DNA of 64,000 nt from Sandaracinus amylolyticus (GTDB taxonomy: Bacteria > Myxococcota_A > Polyangia > Polyangiales > Sandaracinaceae). A program made the position numbers and the translations under genes. The DNA is taken from NCBI RefSeq assembly GCF_000737325.1, contig NZ_CP011125.1, positions 2,232,001-2,296,000 on the forward strand, in the 5' to 3' direction. The notes below the pieces were generated by a model. That model did not search any database, was not told where the DNA came from, and worked only from the letters and a program-made list of their open reading frames with translations. This document shows, in pieces, positions 1 to 8,090 of this stretch; positions within the stretch are counted from its first letter, which is position 1, and each line of letters opens with the position of its first letter.

Positions 1-1
1 C

Positions 2-295
2 GGTGAGATCGCCACCGCGGCCGCCTCGCAGGTCATCCGCGAGCACAACGCGCAGATCCGCAACTGCTACGAGCGCCAGCTCAAGCAGAACCCGATGCTC
101 GAGGGCAACATGACGCTCGCGGTGCGCATCGCGCCGAACGGAAGCGTGGACGGCACGCAGGTGACGGGCTCGCTGCGCGATCGCGACGTGTTCGCGTGCG
201 TGCGCAGCGTCGCGTCGCACATGCGGTTCCCGCCGCCCGGCGGGCGAGACTGCGCGGTCGTGCAGGTGCCCTTCCAGTTCACGCCGCGGCAGTGA
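2..295 (+). CDS. AgmX/PglI C-terminal domain protein (5' truncated by window edge)
   Basis: Only the last 97 residues are inside the window; the gene begins upstream. The reading frame is open from base 2 and reads a helix with QIRNCYERQLKQNP, then LEGNMTLAVRIAPNGSVDG, a paired-cysteine segment (FACVRSVASHMRFPPP) and a final FQFTPRQ. This order matches the conserved C-terminal domain of myxobacterial AgmX/PglI-type proteins, a TonB-C-like fold implicated in gliding motility and envelope-spanning complexes. The usual N-terminal zinc-ribbon/FHA and transmembrane parts would lie outside the window, so the architecture cannot be judged. A GC-rich hairpin follows the stop codon. Confidence 0.8.
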   Translation, partial: GEIATAAASQVIREHNAQIRNCYERQLKQNPMLEGNMTLAVRIAPNGSVDGTQVTGSLRDRDVFACVRSVASHMRFPPPGGRDCAVVQVPFQFTPRQ

Positions 296-302
296 TGTCC
301 CG

Positions 303-323
303 GGGGAGGCTGCGCGCCTCCCC
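303..323 (+). terminator. Hairpin after the AgmX-like gene
   Basis: A perfect 8-bp inverted repeat (GGGGAGGC / GCCTCCCC) with a 5-nt loop starts 8 bp after the preceding stop codon. It has no T-run, only TCTCG after it, so it is a plausible but not classical intrinsic terminator. Confidence 0.5.
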
Positions 324-423
324 TCTCGACCCTCGCGCTGCGCGCGTCCTGGGGGGCGGCGGGGTGAGATGAGTCCGAACGTGCGCTCGATCGACGCGAG
401 CGCGCGTGTCACTCCTTCGCGCG

Positions 424-1194
424 ATGGACTACCTCCGCGGCCTGCGCCGACTCCGTGAAGATCCCGATTGGCTCTCGAAGATCGGCGTCGGATCGCTGCT
501 GCTGTTGAGCGCGTCGATCATCCCGTTCCTCGGGCAGATCGTGCTCGCGGGGTGGGGCGCGGTGATGGTGCGCCGCTCGGTGTCGGGCACCGAGACGCCG
601 ATGCCGCGCCTCGATCTCGACTTCGACTACCTCGGCAAGCTGCTCTCGACCGGGTTCAAGGCGTTCCTCGCGATGATGATCTGGGGCCTGCCCGCGGGGA
701 TCCTGATCGGCACCGGCGTGATCTGCCTGTACGTGGGCGCGGTCGCGAGCTTCATCAGCAGCGCGTCGGCGGGCGGCGACGGCGGCATGGGCGGGCTCGG
801 CGCGCTCTGCATGTTCGGCGTGGGATTCCCGCTGCTGATCGCGGTGTCGATCGTCCTGCAGCTCCCGGCGCAGATGGCCGGCATCCGCGCGGAGCTCGCC
901 GACGATCTGAACGCGGCGCTCCAGTTCCGCGAGGTGCTCGACATGACGAAGCTCGTGCTGCGCGAGCTCGTGATCGGCTCGCTCGTGCTCGCGTTCGTGC
1001 AGTGGCTGATGATGGTCGGCTCGATGCTGCTCTGCGGGCTGCCGCTCATCCCGTGCATGGTCGCGATGGTCGTCGCGCGCGCGCACTTCGCGGCGCAGCT
1101 CTACCAGAAGTACGTCGAGCGCGGCGGCGCGCCGCTCCAGGTCGCGCATCCGCCGTCGGACGGTCCGGTCGCGCCCGCACCGTCGACGTTCTGA
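424..1194 (+). CDS. DUF4013 domain membrane protein
   Basis: About 256 residues with at least four long hydrophobic segments. The start MDYLRGLRRLREDPDWLSKI followed by GVGSLLLLSASIIPFLGQIVLAGWG matches the DUF4013 pattern of an amphipathic helix with an invariant DPDW followed by membrane helices. I chose ATG 424 because this motif normally sits at the N-terminus; an in-frame GTG at 406 would add six residues. A glycine-rich loop (SAGGDGGMGGLG) separates two membrane segments, and the last 25 residues are Pro/Ala-rich and probably cytoplasmic. Function is unknown. It converges on the kinase gene with a 4-bp gap between stop codons. Confidence 0.75.
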   Translation: MDYLRGLRRLREDPDWLSKIGVGSLLLLSASIIPFLGQIVLAGWGAVMVRRSVSGTETPMPRLDLDFDYLGKLLSTGFKAFLAMMIWGLPAGILIGTGVICLYVGAVASFISSASAGGDGGMGGLGALCMFGVGFPLLIAVSIVLQLPAQMAGIRAELADDLNAALQFREVLDMTKLVLRELVIGSLVLAFVQWLMMVGSMLLCGLPLIPCMVAMVVARAHFAAQLYQKYVERGGAPLQVAHPPSDGPVAPAPSTF

Positions 1195-1198
1195 TCGA

Positions 1199-2860
1199 TC
1201 ACTGCGCGTCGACGGAGATCCGCGGAGGCGTCGCGCGGAAGTCGACGACGGCGCGCAGTCGCGTTCCCGGCTCGGCGCGGAACGAGGCGCTCGCGCGGAG
1301 GCCGAGCGGCGCGTTCTCCGCGACGATCGTGTGCGCGCCCGGCGCGAGCGCGGCGCGACGGATCGGGGTCGTGCCGAGGCGTCGGCCGTCGACGCTGATC
1401 TCCGCCCAGTCGCGCGACGAGACGGCGATCGACGCAGCGCGGGCGCGCGCGGGGTCCTCGGTCGCCGGGGTGCTCGAGGTCGCGGGCTCGGTCTCGGGCG
1501 GGGCGGGCGTGGTGACCGGCGTCGCGATCGGGTCGGGCTCGGGCGGCGGAGGAGGCGCGACGCGCGGCGGCTCGGGGGCTGCGACGACCGGGCGATCGGG
1601 GATGGGCGCATCGTCGATCTCGCGCGGCGCGCCCGCCGCGAGCGCGAGGACCAGCGCCCCCGCGACCGCGAGACCTCCGACGACGACCGGGCCGACCCAG
1701 CTCCGCGCGCGCGGCGCGACGGGGAGGCGGGTGCGCTCGGTGCGCTCGACGGGCTCCGGCGCCGGCGCGGCGCTCGGTCGCGGGCGATCGAGGGGCTTCG
1801 TCGCGGGCTCGAGGCCCGAGGGAACGCTGGCGCGCGGCAGCGGCGCGGTGCCCGCGATGATCTCCTCGAGCGCGCGGCTCTGCGCGAGCGTGCGCACCTT
1901 GCCGGTCGGCTCGCGCCGCGCGGTGCTGGTGCCGGTGGTCGGCGCGGGCGGACGCTCCGAGGCACGCCGTCGCTCGCGGCGCGTGCGAGCGCGCTCGGCG
2001 CGCGCACCGAGCTCGTGCGCGACCCCCTCGGGGCTCCTCGCGGCGAGCCATCCGCGCAGCGCGCGCGCGAGCGCGGCGGCCGACGGCGGGCGCTCCTTCG
2101 GATCGAGCGCGAGCGCGCGATCGACGATCGCGGCGAGCTCGGGATCCACGCCGCGCGTTGCGACGCTCGCGATCGGATCGCGCCGCGCGCGCAGCGCATC
2201 GACGTCGTGGGGATCGACCGGCGGCTCGCCGAGTAGCGCGTGGTGCAGCACCGCCCCGAGCGCGAAGAGATCGGTCGCGGGCCCGATGGTCTCGCCGCGC
2301 GCCTGCTCCGGCGCGAGATAGCCCGGCGTGCCGAAGAGCGCGCCCTCGGCGTCGTCCTCCGCGGGGGCCGCGATGCCGAAGTCGAGCAAGCGGCAGTGCC
2401 CCGCTGCGTCGACCATCACGTTCCGCGGCGTCACGTCGCGATGCACGACCGAGAAGCGCTCGTGCGCGTACGAGAGCGCATCCGCGGTCTGCGCGCCGAC
2501 GTGCGCGACCTGCGCCGGATCGAGCGGGCCCTCCTCGAGCACGTCCGCGAGCGTCGCGCCCTCGACGTACTCCATCGCGAGGAAGTACACGCCGTCGACG
2601 ACGCCCAGCTCGTACACCGGCACGACGTGCGGGTGGCTCATCTGCACGAGCGTCTTCGCCTCTTCCACGAACATCGAGACGAAGCGCGGATCGAGCGCGA
2701 GGTGCGGCAGGATCTGCTTTACCACGAGGCGCTTCTCGAACCCGCCGAGCCCGCGCAGTCGCGCGAGATGCACGCGCGCCATCCCGCCGCGGGCGATCTC
2801 GCGATCGAGCAGGTACTTGCCGAAGGGCTCGGGGCCCGCCGCCGGTTCGGACGCGATCAC
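1199..2860 (-). CDS. Transmembrane Ser/Thr protein kinase with C-terminal PEGA domain
   Basis: A 553-residue Hanks-type kinase of the PknB kind. Visible elements: glycine loop IARGGMARV (22-30), catalytic Lys48, helix-C Glu at 66/67, HRDVTPRN with Asp142 and Asn147, FDFG-type Asp160, and APE at 184-186. The catalytic loop has Thr where most kinases have Lys (HRDVTP); such HRDVxP variants are common in myxobacterial kinases. A Pro/Arg-rich linker leads to one membrane helix at about 388-410, then a Pro/Thr stretch and a PEGA domain (about 485-550, ISVDGRRLGTTP) expected outside the membrane. A GTG start at 2860 places the Gly-rich loop at the normal distance. The gene is divergent from the Kelch-like lipoprotein, with 46 bp between starts. 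Confidence 0.9.
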   Translation of the reverse strand: MIASEPAAGPEPFGKYLLDREIARGGMARVHLARLRGLGGFEKRLVVKQILPHLALDPRFVSMFVEEAKTLVQMSHPHVVPVYELGVVDGVYFLAMEYVEGATLADVLEEGPLDPAQVAHVGAQTADALSYAHERFSVVHRDVTPRNVMVDAAGHCRLLDFGIAAPAEDDAEGALFGTPGYLAPEQARGETIGPATDLFALGAVLHHALLGEPPVDPHDVDALRARRDPIASVATRGVDPELAAIVDRALALDPKERPPSAAALARALRGWLAARSPEGVAHELGARAERARTRRERRRASERPPAPTTGTSTARREPTGKVRTLAQSRALEEIIAGTAPLPRASVPSGLEPATKPLDRPRPSAAPAPEPVERTERTRLPVAPRARSWVGPVVVGGLAVAGALVLALAAGAPREIDDAPIPDRPVVAAPEPPRVAPPPPPEPDPIATPVTTPAPPETEPATSSTPATEDPARARAASIAVSSRDWAEISVDGRRLGTTPIRRAALAPGAHTIVAENAPLGLRASASFRAEPGTRLRAVVDFRATPPRISVDAQ

Positions 2861-2906
2861 GGTGAGCGAGGATCGAAGAGGCCGACTAGGATGCGCGGAC
2901 GAGGCG

Positions 2907-4682
2907 ATGCCCGCGACGCGATCATACCGGAGCCAGTCGCCGCGAGCTGGGATCGCGCTGCTCGTCGCGCTCGCGCTGGGGTGCGAGGGCGAGCGCGTCG
3001 TCGAGCGCTCGGTCGTGCTCCGCCTGCCCGATGCGACGAGCTGCGCGCCGGCTTCGTCGCTCGCATCCCTGCGGGTGCGCGTGCTCGGCGACGGACCGGG
3101 CGAGCCATCGTCGATCGTGTCGCTCGCGCCCGACGCGCCGATCCGCGCGTTGCCCTCGCTGCCCTATCCGACGCGCGTCGTGCTCGCGATCGCCGAGGCG
3201 CCCGGGTGGCGCGGCGTGGGCTGGCGCGCGCTGGGCAGCGCGGGCGAGGAGATCGCGCTGCTCCCGCCGGGGCTGTCGTGCCCGATCGGCGACCCCGATG
3301 CGCGTGCGCCCGAGGGCGCGCAGCTCGCGGTGCTCGCCGACGGGACGCTGCTCCTCGCCGGAGGGCTCGACGACGGTGGCCGCGCTACGGGGCGCGTCGT
3401 GCTCCTGCCGCCGGGCGCGCAGGTCGGCGAGACCACGCCGGCGCGCCTCGGGTTCCCCACCGCGTTCGGCACCGCGACGGCGATCGACGCGGCGCGCGTG
3501 GTGATCGCGGGCGGAGCGATCGCGGCGAGCGCGCCGGCCTACGATCAGTTCGAGATCCTCGATCCGCGGGTGGACGCGGCGCGCGTGATCGAGCCGCTCT
3601 CGCGGCCGCGTCGTGATCACGCGGCGCTCCGTTTGCGCGACGGGCGCGTGGTGCTGATCGGTGGGCGCACGTCGAGCGACGGCGAGGGCATCGACGCGAT
3701 CGAGGTGATCGATCCGGAGCGCCCCGAGAGCGCCGTGCTGGACGCGCGCCTCGCGGCGGCGCGCGTCGCGCCGTGGGTCGCGCTCGCGGAGGACGGCCGG
3801 GTGTGGATCGCGGGGGGCGCGCTGCGCGACGAGGATGCGGGCGTGATCGAGCGGCTCGACGTCGAGGGCGACGTGATCGAGCGATTCGAGATCGTCGCGC
3901 CGGCGCCGCTCGCGCTCGCGTGGGTACGCGAGCGCCTGGTGTGGGTCGCGCGCGACGAGGTCCACGTGATCGCGCTCCACGGTGACGCGCCGGTCGCGTC
4001 GCGCGCGCTCGACGCGATGCCGCTCGAGACTGCGCGCGCGGTGAGCACGGCGGGGCGCGCGCTCGTCGTGGGCAGCGAGGGCGAGTCGCGCGCGGCGTAC
4101 GTGCTCGACCTCGGGACCGGTCGCGTCTCCACCCGCGCAGCGTCGCGGGTGCCCTCGGCGCTCGTCGCGATGATCGACGAGAGCGTGGTCGAGCTCGCCG
4201 CGACCGGCGCTTCGTTGCGCCGCGAGGAGGGGCCCACGCCGTTCGACGAGCCACCCGCGACGCTGCTCTTCGCGTCCGACGAGACGTGGTGGACCAGCGA
4301 TCCGGTCGGCGACGAGCGGTGGACCGCGCCGCGCTTCGAGGTGCGCGGCGGCGCGCTGGTCGCGCTCGAGGCCGGTGCGCGCGTCGACGTGCGCGCGCTC
4401 CGCGGGACGCGCTGGGACGTGGGGCTCGTCGCGCGCGGCGCGGTCGAGCTGCGCGTGATCGGCGACGCGGGCACGATCGGGATCACGATCGACGACGACG
4501 AGATGGCGATCGACGGGTGCCGCGCGGTGCGCGAAGGCGACGCCGTGATCGCGATCGCGCCCGGTGTGATCACGCTCGGGGAGCGCCGATGCGCGGTCGA
4601 GGATCTGGGCGAGGTCGGGCTCGCGTTCGTCGCGCGCGAGCCGAGCGCGGAGCTGGTGAGCCTGCGCCTGACGCGGCGTTGA
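2907..4682 (+). CDS. Kelch-like beta-propeller lipoprotein
   Basis: About 591 residues. The frame stays open further upstream, but that part overlaps the kinase gene and has no protein-like character. ATG 2907 gives an N-terminal signal with lipobox LALGC near residue 25, so the product should be a lipid-anchored envelope protein. The body holds repeated units of the form LLAGGLDDGG, VVIAGGAIA, VVLIGGRTSS and VWIAGGALRD, each a Gly-Gly-ended strand as in Kelch or galactose-oxidase propeller blades. Substrate or partner is unknown. The next gene downstream, a dehydratase, would have started about 21 bp after this stop codon before the group II intron inserted between them. Confidence 0.75.
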   Translation: MPATRSYRSQSPRAGIALLVALALGCEGERVVERSVVLRLPDATSCAPASSLASLRVRVLGDGPGEPSSIVSLAPDAPIRALPSLPYPTRVVLAIAEAPGWRGVGWRALGSAGEEIALLPPGLSCPIGDPDARAPEGAQLAVLADGTLLLAGGLDDGGRATGRVVLLPPGAQVGETTPARLGFPTAFGTATAIDAARVVIAGGAIAASAPAYDQFEILDPRVDAARVIEPLSRPRRDHAALRLRDGRVVLIGGRTSSDGEGIDAIEVIDPERPESAVLDARLAAARVAPWVALAEDGRVWIAGGALRDEDAGVIERLDVEGDVIERFEIVAPAPLALAWVRERLVWVARDEVHVIALHGDAPVASRALDAMPLETARAVSTAGRALVVGSEGESRAAYVLDLGTGRVSTRAASRVPSALVAMIDESVVELAATGASLRREEGPTPFDEPPATLLFASDETWWTSDPVGDERWTAPRFEVRGGALVALEAGARVDVRALRGTRWDVGLVARGAVELRVIGDAGTIGITIDDDEMAIDGCRAVREGDAVIAIAPGVITLGERRCAVEDLGEVGLAFVAREPSAELVSLRLTRR

Positions 4683-5190
4683 GGTACCGTCGCGCGCGAT
4701 GGTGCGTCGTGACGCAGACGAAGGTCGAGCCGTAGGGCCGACGTCTGCGCGCTGCGCTTCTCCTGCGGGTGAGAGTCCCGCCTCGGTAGGCACCGGAGCG
4801 CCGAGTAGCAGGCCCCGGGCGTCGGGAGAGATCCCGTCGTCCCGAGCGGGGCGTCGAAAGCCCGTCAGGCAGCGAGAGCTGTGCAGCGGGGAGCAAGATT
4901 GCGGGCCGCAACATGAAGTGAAGCCTGCAGCCTCGTCAGATGAACAATCCGAGAGCCGAGCCGCTCATTTCACGGCGAAGGCCACGCTCGAAGCGTCTGT
5001 TCCGGAGCGCGCATCGAGTCTCGGCGGGGTATGGGGCGCAGCACGCGATCACGGAGAAGCGCGGAACACGAGAGGCCCGTCTGCGCAGCCCTCGTCGGGG
5101 CGAAGCGCGCCGTATAAGCCGAAGGCGAAATCGGCCGCCGCGCAGCGGGAGTCCGAGGGGATCGTAGTACCGCACGGCATCGCGTCGGCG

Positions 5191-6642
5191 ATGTCGACGA
5201 ACGTCGTGCAGAACAACGCGACGGGAGGGAAGGGTCCCTGGGGCAGTCACGTCGAGGAAGCAGGTAAGCGCGAGGGAATGGCCGGCAGGACCGGACCTAA
5301 CGACCCCGTCGGCCGTAGGCCGCGCGAAGAAGTGCGACAACTGCAGAGGCGACTGTGGGTCGCGGCCAAGCGAGCACCTGGGAGACGTTTTCACGCTCTT
5401 CATGACCACATCTGGAGGAGTGACGTCCTTCGGGAAGCGTGGAAGCGAGTCGAGGCGAACAAGGGCGCGGCGGGCGTCGATGGCCAGACGATCGCCGAGG
5501 TGAAGCAGTACGGAGTCGAGCGCTTCCTCGAAGAGCTCGGCGACGCACTGCGGAGCAAGACGTACCGGCCCGAGGTGGTGCTGCGCCGGTACATCCCGAA
5601 GGCAGATGGAAGGAAGCGGCCGCTCGGGATTCCGACGGTCCGGGATCGAGTGGTCCAGATGGCGGCGAAGCTGGTGCTGGAGCCGATCTTCGAGGCGGAC
5701 TTTCTTCCGTGCTCGTGGGGCTTCCGGCCGAAGCGGGGCGCGCTGGGTGCGCTGGAGACGCTGAGGAAGCTCGGCGCGAAAGGGCATCATCACGTGCTCG
5801 ACGCCGACATCCGCGACTACTTCGGGAGCATCGATCACGACAAGCTGATGAAGCTCGTCGCTCGACGCATCTCGGATCGGCGGATGCTCAAGCTGGTGCG
5901 GCAGTGGCTCGAAGCGGGCGTGATGGACGGGGGCGTCGTGACTCGCAACATCGCGGGAACGCCGCAGGGCGGAGTCATCTCTCCGCTGCTCTCGAACATC
6001 TACCTGCACGTGCTCGACGTGACGTGGATGCGTAAGAGCGCCCCGCTCGGGACGCTGGTGCGCTACGCGGACGACTTCGTCGTGATGTGCACGACGAAGC
6101 GCGAGTGCGAAGAGGCAGAGAGGCGCATTCGAGTCATCCTCGGGCGCCTCGGTCTCGAGCTGCATCCGGACAAGACGAGGCGAGTCGAGCTCTACGATGG
6201 CAAGCAGGGCTTCGATTTTCTCGGACATCACCTGCACAAACGCATGAGCGGAGCGCTGTGGGAGAAGAAAGGCAGACGCCTCTATTTCCTGCATCGCTGG
6301 CCGTCCGCGCGCGCGATGAAGCGGGTGAGACAGCGCGTGAAGGAGCTGACCCCGAGGAGGCGGTGCCACGCGGATGTTCGCGAGGTGATCGCCGATCTCA
6401 ACCCCGTGCTGCGGGGCTGGGGCAACTACTTCCGCACCGGAAATGCCGCCAAGAAATTCAACCAACTCGACAGCTACGTCTGGCGTCGGCTGCGGGACCT
6501 GCGCGTGGAGCGCAAGGGCCGGCATCTGAAGCCGGGGGAGTCGAGCAGGTGGACGCGCGAGTACTTCTGGAGCCTCGGACTTCATCGCCTGCGAGGGACC
6601 GTGCAGTACCCCGAGCGAGCCTTCTTCCGGGAGGTCGCGTAA
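5191..6642 (+). CDS. ltrA: Group II intron reverse transcriptase/maturase (no endonuclease domain)
   Basis: The intron-encoded protein supports splicing and target-primed reverse transcription. RT motifs in order: PLGIPTVRDRVVQMA (RT2/3), PCSWGFRP, DADIRDYFGSIDHD with the first catalytic Asp, AGTPQGGVISPLLSNIYL (about 255-270), and YADD at about 292. The maturase/thumb domain follows (GFDFLGHHLHKR, VLRGWGNYFRTGNAAKKF), ending with LHRLRGTV. No HNH Cys pairs follow, so the endonuclease is absent. The frame is open back to 4699, but that part is intron RNA. I used ATG 5191; ATG 5278, giving MAGRTGPN, is an equally likely start. The frame is intact, so the element looks functional. Confidence 0.92.
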   Translation: MSTNVVQNNATGGKGPWGSHVEEAGKREGMAGRTGPNDPVGRRPREEVRQLQRRLWVAAKRAPGRRFHALHDHIWRSDVLREAWKRVEANKGAAGVDGQTIAEVKQYGVERFLEELGDALRSKTYRPEVVLRRYIPKADGRKRPLGIPTVRDRVVQMAAKLVLEPIFEADFLPCSWGFRPKRGALGALETLRKLGAKGHHHVLDADIRDYFGSIDHDKLMKLVARRISDRRMLKLVRQWLEAGVMDGGVVTRNIAGTPQGGVISPLLSNIYLHVLDVTWMRKSAPLGTLVRYADDFVVMCTTKRECEEAERRIRVILGRLGLELHPDKTRRVELYDGKQGFDFLGHHLHKRMSGALWEKKGRRLYFLHRWPSARAMKRVRQRVKELTPRRRCHADVREVIADLNPVLRGWGNYFRTGNAAKKFNQLDSYVWRRLRDLRVERKGRHLKPGESSRWTREYFWSLGLHRLRGTVQYPERAFFREVA

Positions 6643-6667
6643 TGCAGCGACTCGAGAGACTGCCCGT

Positions 6668-6754
6668 AAGCCGTGTGCGGGAAATCCGCACGCACGGTTT
6701 GAACGGGGGTCTTGACCAACCGCCGGCGCAGGCCGGTAGCAGGTAAGGATCTAC
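6668..6754 (+). ncRNA. Group II intron domains V and VI
   Basis: Domain V (6668-6700): an 8-bp lower stem containing the AGC catalytic triad (6669-6671), a two-base CG bulge (6691-6692), a 5-bp upper stem and a GAAA-type loop. Every lower-stem pair forms, with one G-T wobble. Domain VI: 6708-6717 pairs with 6742-6751, interrupted only opposite G6714, leaving the A6745/A6746 bulge expected for the branch point, 8 nt from the 3' splice site. The pairing was done by hand. Confidence 0.88.
6744..6749 (+). promoter_or_regulatory. Shine-Dalgarno-like site supplied by the intron 3' end
   Basis: TAAGGA lies 7 nt before the dehydratase ATG (6757) and is part of the 3' strand of intron domain VI. It exists next to the start codon only in unspliced RNA. 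After splicing, the nearest purine-rich sequence is GAGG at 4681-4684, about 19 nt from the ATG, which is too far for good initiation. Confidence 0.5.
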
Positions 6755-6756
6755 CA

Positions 6757-7116
6757 ATGAGCGACGACTTCGTGGTGCGCGAGGTGGAGCGGACGCCCGA
6801 GCGCGCGGTGCTGCGCGCGAGCGTGCCCGTCGATCTGCGCTTCTTCGAGGGCCACTTCGAGGGCAACCCGATGCTGCCCGGGGTCGCGCAGCTGGTCGCG
6901 CTCGCACATCGTCGGGCGCGCGAGGTGTTCGCCGCGCTGGGCCGCGAGAAGCGCATCGTGCGCGTGAAGTTCGAGGCCGTGATCCACCCGGGCGACGAGC
7001 TCGACGTCACGCTCGAGCGCAGCGCAGGCGGCGCGCCCGGCGAGACGCAGGTGCGCTTCGACGTCTCGCGCGACGGAACGCGCTGCGCATCGGGCGCGAT
7101 CGTCTATCAGGCGTGA
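6757..7116 (+). CDS. Hotdog-fold (3R)-hydroxyacyl-ACP dehydratase-like protein (ApeI/FabZ type)
   Basis: 119 residues. The segment FFEGHFEGNPMLPGVAQL matches the FabZ/ApeI signature GHFxGxPxxPGVxQ with its active-site His. The acidic residue that normally follows in the central helix (IEA or IDW in relatives) is replaced by VAL, so dehydration by the standard His/acid pair is doubtful. The rest (VKFEAVIHPGDELDV) is typical hotdog. It probably acts on acyl-ACP intermediates together with the nearby ApeP-like dehydratase and FabG-like reductase. The group II intron ends 2 bp before its ATG. A thioesterase-like role is the main alternative. Confidence 0.75.
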   Translation: MSDDFVVREVERTPERAVLRASVPVDLRFFEGHFEGNPMLPGVAQLVALAHRRAREVFAALGREKRIVRVKFEAVIHPGDELDVTLERSAGGAPGETQVRFDVSRDGTRCASGAIVYQA

Positions 7117-7120
7117 GCGC

Positions 7121-7531
7121 TCACGGGCGCTCGCCGAACGCCCAGCGCAGCGCGAGCGGGACACCGAGGAACGGCCACGCGACGAGCAGGACGAGCATCG
7201 GGATCGCGGTGTCCTCGTCGCCCCAGCCCACGATCCCCCACGCGATCCACACGCCGATCGGCGCGAGCAGCGACGACATCCACGCACGACCGTTCGTCGG
7301 CAGGCGACGCATCTGCGCGCGCAGCAGCAGCAGATCCGCGCTGAGCAGGCCGACGACGATCATGGCGGCGTAGAAGCTCGTCGAGAGCAGCACGAGCAGC
7401 CACGCGTCGAGGCGCTCGCCGTTCGGCAGCACGAGCGCCGATTGCGCGAGCTGCAGGAGCGACACGATGGTCCACGTCGTCGCGAACGGACCGACGAGCG
7501 TGGGGCGGAGCCAGGGCGTGAAGTCGTTCAT
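7121..7531 (-). CDS. Small four-helix membrane protein of unknown function
   Basis: 136 residues with about four hydrophobic segments (LVGPFATTWTIVSLLQLAQ, WLLVLLSTSFYAAMIVVGLL, LLAPIGVWIAWGIVGW, IPMLVLLVAWPFLGVPLAL). A GAGGAG Shine-Dalgarno sequence lies about 7 nt before the ATG on the minus strand, which supports the start. No family was recognised. It lies antisense between two hotdog dehydratase genes, so it separates them transcriptionally. Confidence 0.65.
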   Translation of the reverse strand: MNDFTPWLRPTLVGPFATTWTIVSLLQLAQSALVLPNGERLDAWLLVLLSTSFYAAMIVVGLLSADLLLLRAQMRRLPTNGRAWMSSLLAPIGVWIAWGIVGWGDEDTAIPMLVLLVAWPFLGVPLALRWAFGERP

Positions 7532-7640
7532 GCGTCTCTCCTCGCGTCGACGGAGAGTCTACGCCCCGTCGGCCGCGGATCTTGCTCGGGTCCGGCTCGG
7601 GGGTCGAACCCGGCGCTCGCTGCGTGGTACACCGCGCGCG

Positions 7641-8090
7641 ATGTCCGCCGCGTTCCCGCCGCTCACCGCGTTCATGCCGCATCGCGCACCGATGTTGATG
7701 CTCGACGCGCTCGTCGCGTGCACCGACACCGAGGCGGTGTGCACCAAGACGTTCCGGCAGGGCGATCTCTTCGTCGAGCCGAGCGGCGAGGTGAGCGCGC
7801 TCGTGACGCTCGAGCTCTTCGCGCAGGCCGCGGCCGCGCACTTCGGGTATCTCGGGATGACGCGCGGCTCGGGCATGTCGTCGGGCGCGCTGCTCGGCAC
7901 GCGCAAGCTCGAGATGAGCGAGAGCACGCTGCGCGTCGGTGAGCTGCTCGAGGTGCGCGTCACCCAGGTGATGTTCATGCCGCCCGCCGCGCAGTACGAG
8001 TGCGCGCTCGTGCGCGCGGGCGCGACCATCGCGAAGGGCACGATCAACGTCGCGATGGGGATCGCGACCGGAGCGGGGGAGCAGCGATGA
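7641..8090 (+). CDS. ApeP-like beta-hydroxyacyl-ACP dehydratase (hotdog fold)
   Basis: 149 residues. FMPHRAPMLMLDAL is the N-terminal signature of the ApeP/FabZ-like subfamily (PHRxPMLLLD), and TLELFAQAAAAHFGY supplies the acid-containing central helix, so catalytic residues are present here, unlike in the upstream dehydratase. In aryl-polyene clusters such enzymes dehydrate the growing polyene on its carrier protein. The stop overlaps the start of the FabG-like gene (ATGA), so the two are translationally coupled; ApeP next to ApeQ/FabG is the order known from aryl-polyene clusters. Confidence 0.82.
   Translation: MSAAFPPLTAFMPHRAPMLMLDALVACTDTEAVCTKTFRQGDLFVEPSGEVSALVTLELFAQAAAAHFGYLGMTRGSGMSSGALLGTRKLEMSESTLRVGELLEVRVTQVMFMPPAAQYECALVRAGATIAKGTINVAMGIATGAGEQR

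Larger units (their letters stand above)
4702..6754 (+). mobile_element. Complete group II intron (ribozyme plus maturase ORF)
   Basis: The 5' end reads GTGCG, the group II consensus. Structured RNA domains occupy roughly the first 500 bases, the maturase ORF follows, and canonical domains V and VI close the element. Domain VI predicts the 3' end at ...CTAC (6754), 8 nt after a bulged adenine at 6746. The total is 2053 bp, and no target duplication is expected for retrohoming. The insertion site is 2 bp upstream of a hotdog dehydratase start codon and 19 bp after the Kelch-like gene stop. A possible EBS1 (CATCG at 5012-5016) could pair with the CGATG that ends the 5' exon; this is weak because it is only 5 bp. 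The intron subclass was not determined. Confidence 0.9.

Noticed and set aside
2328-2906. Longer start for the Kelch-like gene
   Set aside because: This part overlaps the kinase gene on the other strand and lacks a signal; ATG 2907 gives a proper lipoprotein signal.
4699-5190. N-terminal extension of the maturase frame
   Set aside because: This part is structured intron RNA (domains I-III) beginning with GTGCG; the protein text there shows no conserved sequence.
4702-6754. Retron or diversity-generating retroelement
   Set aside because: The RT has GTPQGG, YADD and a GIIM maturase domain, and the element ends in canonical domains V/VI; no msr/msd region or template/variable repeat pair is seen.
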